This document shows positions 8,858-17,184 of a DNA stretch of 64,000 nt, piece by piece. The stretch comes from Nitrospira sp. (GTDB taxonomy: Bacteria > Nitrospirota > Nitrospiria > Nitrospirales > Nitrospiraceae). Below the pieces are notes generated by a model. The model ran no database searches. It was given only the letters and a program-made list of their open reading frames with translations, and had not been told where the DNA came from. Position 1 is the first letter of the stretch. Every line of letters begins with the position of its first letter. The stretch spans positions 50,488-114,487 of the forward strand of contig JALHMZ010000013.1 of assembly GCA_022843785.1 (NCBI GenBank). The letters are read 5' to 3'. The position numbers and the translations under genes were made by a program.

Positions 8858-8941
8858 CGTCATGCGTCAAACGGGGAGGCCACACAAAACGTTCGATCCG
8901 ATTGTGTCCGTCGAATAACGGTTGGCGTGTGACGCATGACG
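8858..8941. repeat. Intergenic inverted repeat between convergent genes
   Basis: CGTCATGCGTCA (8858-8869) pairs perfectly with TGACGCATGACG (8930-8941), leaving a 60-bp loop. It fills the whole gap between two converging genes, so the RNA from either side would form the same stem and could act as a two-way terminator. The TGACGC word recurs near 145-157 and 14752-14763, suggesting a dispersed family. Confidence 0.6.
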
Positions 8942-8947
8942 GCATTC

Positions 8948-9427
8948 TCAGTATCCCGCCTTCGCTCCGCCGCCATGCTGATACCGTCCGCTGTAGGACA
9001 GCATCTGATCGGACAGGGCTTTCCATTCGTCGGCGGTCATGAGATTTTTCATCTTGAAGCGCAGGCTCAGAATCTTGGCGGATCTTCCCATCCGTTGCTG
9101 GGCCGATTCGTTCAGAATCTTGGAGAACTCTTCCGGTGTCGTCGTGTAGCTGGCGTTCAGCGTATAGAGTTGCCGATGGTAGGCGCGCTCCTGCTCGCGG
9201 GCTGCTTTGAGTTCGGCGATAATGTCGGTGACAAACCCGTTCACCAGTTTTGCCTTTTCGGGATCCGTCACTGTCCGGTCAATCAATGCGGCCATGTCTT
9301 GCTGGCCCTTCTGCCAGTATGCCTCGCTGTTCCCGGCTCCCATCGCGCCGTGGTGGTGATAGGATGAGCAGCCGGCCAGCACGGCCGCTGCGAACACGCC
9401 AAGCAATCCCTTATAGATCCGATTCAT
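8948..9427 (-). CDS. Periplasmic lipoprotein, Spy/CpxP-like helical protein
   Basis: A 159-residue lipoprotein with signal peptide and lipobox LAGC near residue 19. A His-rich linker (YHHHG) follows, then an all-helical domain rich in Lys, Glu and Gln with a late NLMTADEWKALSDQM segment resembling the LTxxQ motif of Spy/CpxP metal-responsive chaperones. The start at 9427 has a strong GGAGGAG upstream. It could bind metal or act as an extracytoplasmic chaperone; the assignment rests on layout and one motif. Confidence 0.65.
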   Translation of the reverse strand: MNRIYKGLLGVFAAAVLAGCSSYHHHGAMGAGNSEAYWQKGQQDMAALIDRTVTDPEKAKLVNGFVTDIIAELKAAREQERAYHRQLYTLNASYTTTPEEFSKILNESAQQRMGRSAKILSLRFKMKNLMTADEWKALSDQMLSYSGRYQHGGGAKAGY

Positions 9428-9490
9428 AGGCTCCTCCATTGTGAGAGTTGTCACGCTCCTTCTTGATACCGTATTATCCGGTCGAATGTC

Positions 9491-9835
9491 ATGTCAGATC
9501 GCATGCCGACAATGGCGGACCAGTTTCATATCCTCCAGGATGAGTTTCGCGCTCACCTCGAAACTTTTTACGCCCGGCTAAAATTGGCCCCGCCGTACGA
9601 AAGCGTGGAGAAGGCTATTCGGGCTTTGACGACGGCGGTGCACGCTCTGCCTAAGGCCGAGCAAACCCGAATCATGTCCGATCCTGCCGCACGGTGGGAA
9701 CAATTCCGGCTCGCGTTTCATACATCGGGGCTTTCTAAGAAACATCGCGGGATCATTGCCGGGTTGGCGCGTGACCGATCCGCGGTGGACCTGCCAGTCG
9801 AATACGATCATTTCCTGACCTTGTTCACTGCTTAG
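9491..9835 (+). CDS. Hypothetical helical cytosolic protein
   Basis: A 114-residue protein without signal peptide or membrane segment, predicted mostly helical (EFRAHLETFYARLKLAPPYE, then VEKAIRALTTAVHALPKAEQ). No catalytic motif or known family was recognised. Its stop is four bases from the stop of the converging membrane-protein gene, so the two transcripts overlap at their 3' ends. The 63-bp gap before it holds its promoter and that of the divergent lipoprotein. Confidence 0.55.
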   Translation: MSDRMPTMADQFHILQDEFRAHLETFYARLKLAPPYESVEKAIRALTTAVHALPKAEQTRIMSDPAARWEQFRLAFHTSGLSKKHRGIIAGLARDRSAVDLPVEYDHFLTLFTA

Positions 9836-9838
9836 GGA

Positions 9839-10462
9839 TCAGGATTCAGGGCGCGGTTGGCCTTCGAGCGCTTCGCACAGTTCCTCGTACACTTTCGTCA
9901 GGCGGCTGTTTTCCAAGCGATAGGACAGGATCACGGTCACGAGGCCGATGATCAACACGAGCGCACCGCCGGCCGTGAGGCCCGCACCCAGAAGGAGGCC
10001 TTGCAATGACTCGAATCCTCCGTCCCCTAGATAAGTCGCGACGAACACCAGCGATCCGATCGACACCAGTGCAAACCAGATAAGTGTGATGATGGCCGAC
10101 GACCAGGGGATGCGTTTGACGCAGAGTGCTCCCAAGCCGTGGTCGTTTGTCGAGAGGTAAATGAGACCCTTGATCGGCCAGGCCGTGCGAAACCCGCTGG
10201 CAAACAGCGCATACTGTGGGCGAATCGCAATCTGAGACAGTTCCGGATAGAACCGGGCCACACCATGCGGGAGTATCAACACACCGTCGGCAGTGAACCG
10301 ATCACGCAGGGTCGCCAGGGTGTTTGCTGTCCACCGATCTTGCGTTCTTCCCACACTGCACCCATACCGAATGGCGTCCGGCGTCAGCTGGATAAAGTAG
10401 AACCAATCGCCCAGGATCAGCCCGATAAACAGCACGCCCGCAAACAGTCCGGCTAGTATCAT
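9839..10462 (-). CDS. Hypothetical membrane protein with a central soluble domain
   Basis: A 207-residue protein. One hydrophobic segment lies at the N-terminus (residues 2-20) and two more near residues 122-142 and 156-176. A roughly 100-residue beta-rich soluble region lies between them (for example ADGVLILPHGVARFYPELSQ), with a charged tail after the last helix (RLENSRLTKVYEELCEALEG). Three helices would place the two soluble parts on opposite sides of the membrane. No family recognised. Confidence 0.6.
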   Translation of the reverse strand: MILAGLFAGVLFIGLILGDWFYFIQLTPDAIRYGCSVGRTQDRWTANTLATLRDRFTADGVLILPHGVARFYPELSQIAIRPQYALFASGFRTAWPIKGLIYLSTNDHGLGALCVKRIPWSSAIITLIWFALVSIGSLVFVATYLGDGGFESLQGLLLGAGLTAGGALVLIIGLVTVILSYRLENSRLTKVYEELCEALEGQPRPES

Positions 10463-10742
10463 CGGGCGTACCTATCCCACAGGGGCCTGGCGCGAATCAA
10501 GCGGGTGCGGGCGTCGTCTCTCATGCATCACGATACCATTCCTCACGGTCTTCTGAGGGCAAGATTCTGTTGACTCATGCCAGTGACTTGGCTAGAGTAA
10601 GCCCCGCTTACGGTTTCGGCGGGAATCTCTTACTGCCAACACTTTCCCGGCTGGAGATGTTCACACGCGTCGATGTGGCTGTCTGCAACTCCTGCACTTC
10701 GGGGCAGGCAGGACGCAAGTTGTCTGAGGTTTGGAGGATTTG

Positions 10743-11492
10743 ATGGATCTCAACAAAATCGAGCGCGTGTACACATCCTACGCAGGATTTTATGATCGGA
10801 TTTTTGGCAAGGTGTTTCACGAAGGCCGGGAATCGGTTATTCGCAATTTGGATGTGCAGCCGGACGAGCACATTCTCGAAGTCGGCGTGGGGACCGGCCT
10901 GGCGCTTCCGATGTACCCGCGGCATTGCCGGATTGTCGGGATCGATTTTTCAGAGGGCATGCTGGCGAAAGCCAAGGAAAAGGCAGAAGCTCACCGCCTG
11001 GACCACGTCCAGCTTCATCGGATGGACGCGGGAGCCATGGAATTCCAGGACGATAGTTTTGACACCGTCGTTGCGGCCTATGTGGTGACGGCAGTCCCCG
11101 ATTATCGAAAGGTCGTCAACGAAATGATCCGTGTGTGCCGCCCCGGCGGCCGCATCATCATGCTGAACCACTTCAGTAATGGGAATAAAGTCATTGCGGC
11201 GGTCGAGAAAGTGCTCTCTCCGATCACCAAACATTTGGGTTGGCGGACCGACTTGTCGCTCAATACTGTTTTGGAGGGCACGTCGTTACACGTTGCCCGT
11301 AACCAAAAGGTCAATCCGCTCCGGCTGTGGGCATTAGTGGAATGTGTGAACAGAAAGAACGATCACGGTTTTGTGAACGGTAATGGCGCGGGGCACGGCA
11401 CAGCAGCGTATCCCAATGGCAACGGCGCCAAGTCCTACTCAAACGGCAACGGCAATAGCCGCAGCCGCTATTCGCACGAACCTGCAAGCTAA
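10743..11492 (+). CDS. Class I SAM-dependent methyltransferase, PmtA-like
   Basis: A 249-residue methyltransferase related to the bacterial phosphatidylethanolamine N-methyltransferase PmtA. SAM motif I ILEVGVGTGLALPMYP is near residue 45, the acidic end of strand 2 in GIDFSEGML near residue 70, and motif III-like RPGGRIIMLNHF near 140. The likely role is methylation of PE towards phosphatidylcholine at the membrane surface, although menaquinone-type substrates cannot be excluded. The last 35 or so residues are a low-complexity Asn-Gly tail with four NGNG blocks, absent from ordinary PmtA. Start set at 10743, five bases after GGAGG. Confidence 0.8.
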   Translation: MDLNKIERVYTSYAGFYDRIFGKVFHEGRESVIRNLDVQPDEHILEVGVGTGLALPMYPRHCRIVGIDFSEGMLAKAKEKAEAHRLDHVQLHRMDAGAMEFQDDSFDTVVAAYVVTAVPDYRKVVNEMIRVCRPGGRIIMLNHFSNGNKVIAAVEKVLSPITKHLGWRTDLSLNTVLEGTSLHVARNQKVNPLRLWALVECVNRKNDHGFVNGNGAGHGTAAYPNGNGAKSYSNGNGNSRSRYSHEPAS

Positions 11493-11518
11493 CCCGAATC
11501 CCCGGTTTCTTCTTCGCG

Positions 11519-12334
11519 TTACCCTAGTTTCGGCCGGCCATCCTGTGCAACCCAGGTCTCCCATTCGTGGCCTGGAATAATGGTTGTACCGACCAGACAG
11601 TTGCCGGTGAATCGCTGTGTAATACGGTCGGCCAGGTTCTCCAGAATTCGGGAGATCTGTCGATCCTGCGCGCCAAGGATTCGCAGCATCAGGCCGAAGC
11701 CCTGTCCATCCAACGGGCCATAGGCCATCACATGCACCATATTCGCTCGACTCGTCGAGGGATTGCTCGCAGGAATAAGATCACCCTCCCATTGAATGGC
11801 CGGATGGACGGCAGAGATCCGTTTGGTGGCTCTCCAGGAACAGGGCATGCCGGCCTCGTCCAACTCATCGAGCAGCCACTGCACCGTGGGGCCATTGGCG
11901 GTCTGTCCTTGAAACGTCCAGCGGGCCAGTTCGGCAATGGGGGAAGAACCAAGGATCGGCGCGGACACTTCTTCCAGGTGCGCTTCTTCACAGACCATGT
12001 AGAGTTCGCCCTGCGGATCGAACCAGAATCTGAACCGGCCCGCGTCGTATTCAACCTGAATGATGTCCAGCGACGAACAGTCCGCGCCCTCCTGCTCGAA
12101 CAGCGAGAAGTCCGTCACGCCCGTCATCAGCAGTCTGGCCACCCGCACCAGTCCGCGCACCTGATAGCGAATGGTGACGGACACGGTGGTGCCTGCCGGA
12201 ACCTCACGACCCGTTTCCTCATCGAACAAGCGGCGTTTGGACATCTGAACATCGGTGACGTAGCCGGAGCGGAATCCACCCGTATGGGCGATGAGCCAGC
12301 GGAGGTCTTCAACGGTTTTGATCGTGTGTCGCAT
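11519..12334 (-). CDS. Conserved hypothetical cytosolic protein
   Basis: A 271-residue protein without signal peptide or membrane helices. It opens with RHTIKTVEDLRWLIAHTGGF, contains beta-rich stretches (VSVTIRYQVRGLVRVARLLM, YDAGRFRFWFDPQGELYMVC) and ends in a helix plus strand. I recognise no catalytic pattern and assign no family. The ATG at 12334 is preferred over a TTG six codons upstream. It converges on the methyltransferase gene with a 26-bp gap. Confidence 0.65.
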   Translation of the reverse strand: MRHTIKTVEDLRWLIAHTGGFRSGYVTDVQMSKRRLFDEETGREVPAGTTVSVTIRYQVRGLVRVARLLMTGVTDFSLFEQEGADCSSLDIIQVEYDAGRFRFWFDPQGELYMVCEEAHLEEVSAPILGSSPIAELARWTFQGQTANGPTVQWLLDELDEAGMPCSWRATKRISAVHPAIQWEGDLIPASNPSTSRANMVHVMAYGPLDGQGFGLMLRILGAQDRQISRILENLADRITQRFTGNCLVGTTIIPGHEWETWVAQDGRPKLG

Positions 12335-12710
12335 TCGGCAATTGTAGCGCAAGGGGGACAGAACGGCCAGACTCAGATGCGAATATTAAGCATGGAAGAT
12401 TCCAGCCGTTCAAGCGTACATGGACAAGGTCGTCAGGATGCTCCGGTATGATGAGCCACGGGATGCCCTTCTTGCAGTCGATCCACACGAATCGATCGGT
12501 GCGTGAGACATACCTGTGCACGACTCCTCGCCGCTTTGTCCAGCTCCAGCCAAAGCCGGTTGGCAGCTTTAGTCTACGGTCCCAGGAGTTCCTGAATTGC
12601 TTGTTCTGATCAAGCTTGAACTGGACGCCCCAAGCACGGTATGTATCAAATCCATCAAAGCCTGATTCAAGTGTTCTGGGGTGTCGATGCGCGCTGTTTG
12701 CCTCCAACAT
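12309..12710 (-). CDS. Doubtful small basic protein
   Basis: An open frame of up to 133 residues fills the gap between the hypothetical gene at 11519-12334 and the amidotransferase gene, overlapping both slightly. Its middle (KRRGVVHRYVSRTDRFVWID, then GIPWLIIPEHPDDLVHVRLN) looks like real protein, rich in Trp, Val and Ile in alternating patterns. The N-terminus overlaps the opposite-strand amidotransferase start, and no good binding site was found. It may be a decayed gene. Nothing else fills the interval. Confidence 0.3.
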   Translation of the reverse strand: MLEANSAHRHPRTLESGFDGFDTYRAWGVQFKLDQNKQFRNSWDRRLKLPTGFGWSWTKRRGVVHRYVSRTDRFVWIDCKKGIPWLIIPEHPDDLVHVRLNGWNLPCLIFASESGRSVPLALQLPNATHDQNR

Positions 12711-13370
12711 GTTCCTTTTGAAGGCCCCGGGGCCTTTGCGGCGTCGCTGGCTAAGCGCGGCGTTCATATCGAGCATCATCTCGTCCCGCAAGACGGTTTG
12801 CCAAAAGATGCAGGCGATCTGTTGATTGTGATGGGCGGGCCGATGTCGGTGAATGATCCCGATCCTTGGATCGCGGAAGAAACGGCGTTCATCAGATCTG
12901 CGTTACATGCCGGTCAGCCGGTGATCGGAGTGTGTTTGGGCAGCCAGTTTATGGCAAAGGCCCTTGGCGCCACTGTACGATCGGGACAAGCGCTGGAAAT
13001 CGGGAAGACCCGTGTCTATTTAACCGAGCAAGGGAGGCAAGACCCTGTGTTCGGGGCGTTCCCGGAGGCTCTCTCGGTTTTTGAGTGGCACGGGGAGGTC
13101 TTCGATTTGCCACATGAATGCGTGCCCTTGGCCGGATCAGAAATCGCACCGCTGCAGGCGTTCCGCTTCGGGTCTCGTGCCTACGGTTTGCTCTTCCATT
13201 TGGAAATCGAGACGGAAGGGATCGATGCCCTCTGTCGGGAGTGCGCCCCTGACCTCGATCGGGCCAGTCTTGCAGCATCGAATGTCTCGATCGGCTTCCT
13301 CCCTCACATGTGGCTGTCCCACCAGATGGCGGACCAGCTGATCGGTCATCTGCTCCCATCCGGTCGTTGA
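12687..13370 (+). CDS. Class I glutamine amidotransferase (GMP synthase-like GATase domain)
   Basis: A 227-residue stand-alone GATase. The nucleophile Cys lies in GVCLGSQFMAKALGA near residue 83, and the oxyanion region is LLIVMGGPMSVND near residue 45. The C-terminal His-x-Glu pair is in LLFHLEIETEGID, with His near 170. It hydrolyses glutamine and passes ammonia to an unknown acceptor. Such proteins are often labelled GMP synthase, but the ATP-pyrophosphatase half is missing, so I avoid guaA. GGGG precedes the ATG at 12687; a GTG at 12681 is possible. Confidence 0.82.
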   Translation: MRAVCLQHVPFEGPGAFAASLAKRGVHIEHHLVPQDGLPKDAGDLLIVMGGPMSVNDPDPWIAEETAFIRSALHAGQPVIGVCLGSQFMAKALGATVRSGQALEIGKTRVYLTEQGRQDPVFGAFPEALSVFEWHGEVFDLPHECVPLAGSEIAPLQAFRFGSRAYGLLFHLEIETEGIDALCRECAPDLDRASLAASNVSIGFLPHMWLSHQMADQLIGHLLPSGR

Positions 13371-13503
13371 TTGCCGAATGTCCCGTGAAGTAATCTACTC
13401 AACTCAGCCGCATCTATCAGCATCCAGCCATGTATTCTTTGGTCAGCTGAAGGTTGATCGCTGACAGATGATTGCAACTACACTGAAAGGAGCAGACAGC
13501 ACC

Positions 13504-14679
13504 ATGGGCGGTTTTCCGATAGAAGTTGCGACCAGGATCAAGACGCTTCCTCCCTATTTATTTGCTGCGATCGACAAGATGAAGCAGGCGGCGATTGCCA
13601 AGGGTGTGGACATCATCAACCTTGGCATCGGCGATCCGGACCTGCCGACGCCCATGCCGATCATTGAGAGTCTGGCCAATGCGGCCAAAGATGCCAGACA
13701 CCACCAGTACCCGTCCTATGAGGGCATGCTGTCTTTTCGGAAAGCCGTCGCGGATTGGTACCAGCGTCGTTTCAATGTGACGCTCGATCCGGCACACGAA
13801 GTCCTGACTTTGATCGGGTCGAAAGAAGGGATCGGGCATATCCACCTGGCGTTCGTCGATCCCGGCGATGTCGTGCTGGTGCCGAGTCCCGGCTATCCGG
13901 TCTATCCGGTGGGCACCAGTTTCTGCGGCGGTGTGTCGCACATCATGCCGCTGACGAAAGCCAACGGGTTCTTGCCCGATCTCGATGCGATTCCTAAAGA
14001 GGTGGCCAAGAAAGCCAAGCTGATGTGGCTCAATTCGCCGAATAACCCGACGTCGGTCATCATGACCAAGGACTACTTCAAGCGGGCGATCGCATTCGCG
14101 CAGGAGCACCAGATCATTATTTGCCACGATGCGGCCTATTCGGAGATCTATTACGACGGGAAGCGCCCCGCGAGCTTCATGGAAGTGGAGGGGGCCAAGG
14201 ATGTCGGTGTGGAGTTCCATTCGCTCTCCAAAACCTACAACATGACCGGTTGGCGCCTAGGGTTCGTGGTCGGCAACAAGGATGTGGTGGCCGCGTTGGG
14301 TAGGGTGAAGAGCCAGATGGATTCAGGCGTGTTCGAAGCAGTGCAAGCCGCCGGGGTCACGGCGCTGGGGTTGGACGATTCAGTGACGGACGACATCCGG
14401 AAGATTTATCAGGAACGTCGCGATACGATCATTCCGGGGCTCAAACAATTGGGCTTGGAAGTGGATGCGCCGCCCGCGGCCTTTTATATTTGGGTGACGG
14501 TGCCCAAGGGCTACACGTCGGCGTCCTTTACCGCGCACCTCTTAGAGAAAGCCGGTATCGTTACCACGCCCGGGAACGGTTTCGGCGCACCGGGTGAAGG
14601 CTATATCCGCATGACGGTGTGCACATCGAAAGAGCGGCTGGCTGAAGCGGTGGAACGAATCCGCAAAGCCGGATTCTGA
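13504..14679 (+). CDS. dapL: LL-diaminopimelate aminotransferase
   Basis: A 391-residue fold type I PLP enzyme that converts tetrahydrodipicolinate directly to LL-diaminopimelate with glutamate as donor, replacing the succinylase or acetylase branches. The family opening FPIEVATRIKTLPPYLFAAI is intact. NLGIGDPDLPTP is near residue 38, the substrate loop WLNSPNNPTS near 175, and the PLP lysine sits in SLSKTYNMTGWRLGF near 228. It works with dapA and dapB at 26.8-28.5 kb. AGGAG lies 11 bases before the ATG at 13504; an upstream ATG at 13468 has no binding site. Confidence 0.92.
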   Translation: MGGFPIEVATRIKTLPPYLFAAIDKMKQAAIAKGVDIINLGIGDPDLPTPMPIIESLANAAKDARHHQYPSYEGMLSFRKAVADWYQRRFNVTLDPAHEVLTLIGSKEGIGHIHLAFVDPGDVVLVPSPGYPVYPVGTSFCGGVSHIMPLTKANGFLPDLDAIPKEVAKKAKLMWLNSPNNPTSVIMTKDYFKRAIAFAQEHQIIICHDAAYSEIYYDGKRPASFMEVEGAKDVGVEFHSLSKTYNMTGWRLGFVVGNKDVVAALGRVKSQMDSGVFEAVQAAGVTALGLDDSVTDDIRKIYQERRDTIIPGLKQLGLEVDAPPAAFYIWVTVPKGYTSASFTAHLLEKAGIVTTPGNGFGAPGEGYIRMTVCTSKERLAEAVERIRKAGF

Positions 14680-14691
14680 ACCTCGTGAGGA

Positions 14692-14776
14692 GTAAGGGGT
14701 GAGGCGTGAGGGGAGTTGTGTCCGAGGCGACGCCATTCCCATGTTAACACCTGACGCCTGACGCCTCACACCTTAC
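14692..14776. repeat. Intergenic inverted repeat after dapL
   Basis: GTAAGGGGTGAGGCGT (14692-14707) pairs with ACGCCTCACACCTTAC (14761-14776) with one mismatch, giving a long stem around a 53-bp loop. The inner loop also holds tandem TGACGCC words. It lies between dapL and folK, on the same strand, and could attenuate read-through. It resembles the other GTGA/TGACGC intergenic palindromes in the window. Confidence 0.6.
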
Positions 14777-14785
14777 GGTATTTCT

Positions 14786-15337
14786 ATGGAGACAGTTTTC
14801 ATCGGATTCGGGTCGAATGTCGGCGATCGGGTCGATTTCTGCGACCGTGCGGTGACATTGCTGAGCTTGCTACCGCACTCACAATTGATCGGTGTGTCAC
14901 TGCTCTATGAAACGGAACCGGTCTATGACCATGCGCAGCCCGGCGAGGGATGGTTTCTCAACGGCGTGGTCCAGCTGGAAACCAGTATCATTCCGAACAG
15001 TCTGTTGGCGGTGCTCCGTGAGATCGAGCGCTCGCTCGATCGGGATGAAGACAACCGATCGGGCCCCAGAACGATTGATCTGGACATTCTCTTTTACGGG
15101 CAACGGGTGATCGATGAAGCCGGTATCGTGATCCCGCATCCCCGGTTGCATCAACGCCGATTTGTCCTCATGCCCTTGTGCGAACTCGATCCCTTGTGGG
15201 TGCATCCGGTCCTACAACGCACCACCACCCAGTTGCTTGCTGCAGTGAAGGATCGACCGGAGGTGCGGTTGCTGTTTCCTCAACCCTCGACCCGGTATGG
15301 CTCGCGGCCCGCATGTAGCTCACCGCCCGACGCATGA
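14786..15337 (+). CDS. folK: 2-amino-4-hydroxy-6-hydroxymethyldihydropteridine pyrophosphokinase
   Basis: A 183-residue HPPK that transfers pyrophosphate from ATP to hydroxymethyldihydropterin in folate synthesis. FIGFGSNVGDR lies at the N-terminus, followed by LYETEPVY for pterin binding and SGPRTIDLDILFYG near residue 92, whose two Asp residues bind Mg. HPRLHQRRFVLMPLCEL near residue 119 completes the signature. The stop overlaps the panC start (ATGA), so folate and pantothenate genes are coupled. The last 20 residues are a non-conserved Ser/Pro tail. Confidence 0.93.
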   Translation: METVFIGFGSNVGDRVDFCDRAVTLLSLLPHSQLIGVSLLYETEPVYDHAQPGEGWFLNGVVQLETSIIPNSLLAVLREIERSLDRDEDNRSGPRTIDLDILFYGQRVIDEAGIVIPHPRLHQRRFVLMPLCELDPLWVHPVLQRTTTQLLAAVKDRPEVRLLFPQPSTRYGSRPACSSPPDA

Positions 15338-16242
15338 AGATCATTCATTCTCCTCACATGATGACGGCATGGAGTCTCCGTCTCAGGCGGGAAGGCGTCA
15401 CCGTGGGTTTTGTGCCGACGATGGGCGCGTTGCATGACGGCCATCGGGCACTGATTCGGGCTGCGCGTCTGCGATGCGATGCACTCGTGGTGAGTATTTT
15501 TGTGAATCCGACTCAGTTTGGCCCCACCGAGGATCTGACCACATATCCGCGCCCTCTGGCGAATGACCGGCGGCTGTGCCGGGAGGAAGGCGTGGACTTG
15601 TGTTTCGAGCCATCCGTGGCGGCTATGTATCCGGAAGGGTTTCAGACGACTATTGCAGTTCCGGCCATTGCCCGCCGATGGGAAGGAGACGCGCGTCCGC
15701 ATCACTTCGCCGGTGTAGCCACCGTGGTCACGAAACTCTTCGGCGTGGTCCGTCCCGATCTGGCTCTGTTTGGGCAGAAAGATTATCAGCAGGCGGCGTT
15801 GATTCAGCGACTGGTAAAAGATCTGAATATGGGGGTGGACATCATCGTCCATCCCACTGTCCGTGAGAAAGACGGTTTGGCGATGAGTTCACGCAATGTG
15901 TATCTCTCACCGGAGCAGCGGACCATTGCTGCGACGTTGTACAAGAGTCTTCGGGCGGGGGCTGAGGCGATGCGAAAGGGGACGACTGAAGTTCAGGCCA
16001 TTCAGTCCGCGATGGCGATGACGATCGAACAGGCACCTGCTATCACGGTTGACTATCTTGCTGTGTGCGATCCGCTCACATTGGATCCGCTTTCTTCGGC
16101 CGTCTCGCGCGCTGTCCTCCTGGGCGCCGTCCGTCTCGGCTCCGTTCGCCTGATCGACAATCTTGTCGTCGTGGCGCCTCGCGCGCGCATGGAGCAGCGG
16201 GTTCGAGGTAGGCATTCGCCAGCACGCCTGACTAGCTCGTGA
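15334..16242 (+). CDS. panC: Pantothenate synthetase (pantoate-beta-alanine ligase)
   Basis: A 302-residue ligase joining pantoate and beta-alanine with ATP through a pantoyl-adenylate. The nucleotidyltransferase motif FVPTMGALHDGH is at about residues 26-37, and VNPTQFGP near 55. FGQKDYQQAALIQRLV is near residue 148 and the KMSKS-like MSSRNVYLS near 187. The length is slightly above the usual 280, through a basic tail of about 20 residues. Its ATG overlaps the folK stop. It converges on the PilZ gene with an 11-bp overlap. Confidence 0.93.
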   Translation: MKIIHSPHMMTAWSLRLRREGVTVGFVPTMGALHDGHRALIRAARLRCDALVVSIFVNPTQFGPTEDLTTYPRPLANDRRLCREEGVDLCFEPSVAAMYPEGFQTTIAVPAIARRWEGDARPHHFAGVATVVTKLFGVVRPDLALFGQKDYQQAALIQRLVKDLNMGVDIIVHPTVREKDGLAMSSRNVYLSPEQRTIAATLYKSLRAGAEAMRKGTTEVQAIQSAMAMTIEQAPAITVDYLAVCDPLTLDPLSSAVSRAVLLGAVRLGSVRLIDNLVVVAPRARMEQRVRGRHSPARLTSS

Positions 16243-16744
16243 GACTTGGGTGGGCTCTTTGCCCGACGAGCAAGCTGAGCACGACTTGGCTGAGGCGCTG
16301 TTTGTCGTTCGGCTGAAGTTCGAGGAAGCGGACGCCCATCGACTCTTCCCGTGCTGAACAGACCATTGCCGTCTCGATAGTGATGGTTTCCTTCTCCGAT
16401 GCCGGGGAAATCATGAGTTCGAAGAAGCTTCCGCGGGGCAGCGCTTCTGAGGTTTCGAGGGTGCAGCCCTCCATGGAAATCTCCGTGATTCGATGGGTAG
16501 ACCGCTCGGCATTCTCTGCTAAGAGTTCGGCATGAAACGATGCAGGCAGGCGCTTGTACTGCCGCCGATCCACCGAATGTGTGGAATCGGGAGGCTTCGT
16601 CCATAAGGCACGGAATCGCATCGTGCAGAGTTGGCAGCGGAACGGAAATACACGGAAACGACCGAGTATCTTCTCCACGGAGCCTTCGCTATAGACGGCC
16701 CGGACGAAAGGCGTGCCACAGCTGGGGCAGTGGAGTGTCGTCAT
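16232..16744 (-). CDS. PilZ-domain protein with N-terminal zinc ribbon
   Basis: A 170-residue protein. The N-terminus has CPSC and CQLC pairs (residues about 6-9 and 36-39), a zinc ribbon. From about residue 58, RRQYKRLPASFHAELL and later ITEISMEGCTLET match the RxxxR and (D/N)xSxxG parts of the c-di-GMP-binding PilZ domain, with Glu at the Asp/Asn position. It may respond to cyclic di-GMP, though that substitution calls for caution. Its ATG overlaps the MazG-like stop (ATGA), placing it last in the rmuC-mazG-pilZ operon. Confidence 0.82.
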   Translation of the reverse strand: MTTLHCPSCGTPFVRAVYSEGSVEKILGRFRVFPFRCQLCTMRFRALWTKPPDSTHSVDRRQYKRLPASFHAELLAENAERSTHRITEISMEGCTLETSEALPRGSFFELMISPASEKETITIETAMVCSAREESMGVRFLELQPNDKQRLSQVVLSLLVGQRAHPSLTS

Positions 16745-17175
16745 GGATTTAGCCGCGGTGTGGTGGATGTGCATTGGCCGACGGCTGGATCGGTTACAAG
16801 TTGTTCCCGTTGTGCCTCGAGTATCGGTTCCAGCTGAGCAGGCGAATAGGTCGGAGGTTTCATCCATTTGCCGTCGGCACGTTTGTAGCCCCCGACCTTG
16901 CTGAGGTTCGACCGATGGACTTCCTGGAAGACCGGTTTCATGTCGATTCCATACGAGACTGCCGTGCCGTAGACCACGTACAATAAATCGGCCATTTCTT
17001 TAGCCACCGATGCCAGATTTCCCGTCGCCATCGACTCTTTCAGCTCATCGAACTCCTCTTGGATGAGGCGCACGCGAAGCTGCTGGATCTCGTCAGTGAG
17101 ATTTGTCGGGGCAGTCTGAATCAGGATCTCGAATTTCCGGTGAAAGTCTTGGACCATCGTTTGCTCGTCAGTCAT
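16741..17175 (-). CDS. MazG-like nucleotide pyrophosphohydrolase
   Basis: A 144-residue all-helical NTP-PPase. The metal-binding pattern EExxE is seen in RLIQEEFDELKE near residue 38 and the partner ExxD in VAKEMADLLYVVYG near residue 58, followed by the family stretch VFQEVHRSNLSKVGGYKRAD. Such enzymes hydrolyse non-canonical or excess nucleoside triphosphates; the exact substrate is unknown. AAGGAG precedes the ATG. It lies nine bases after rmuC and overlaps the PilZ gene. Confidence 0.87.
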   Translation of the reverse strand: MTDEQTMVQDFHRKFEILIQTAPTNLTDEIQQLRVRLIQEEFDELKESMATGNLASVAKEMADLLYVVYGTAVSYGIDMKPVFQEVHRSNLSKVGGYKRADGKWMKPPTYSPAQLEPILEAQREQLVTDPAVGQCTSTTPRLNP

Positions 17176-17184
17176 CCAGTCTCC

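Noticed and set aside
12687..13370. Annotation as GMP synthase (guaA)
   Set aside because: Only the glutaminase domain is present; the ATP-pyrophosphatase domain is absent.
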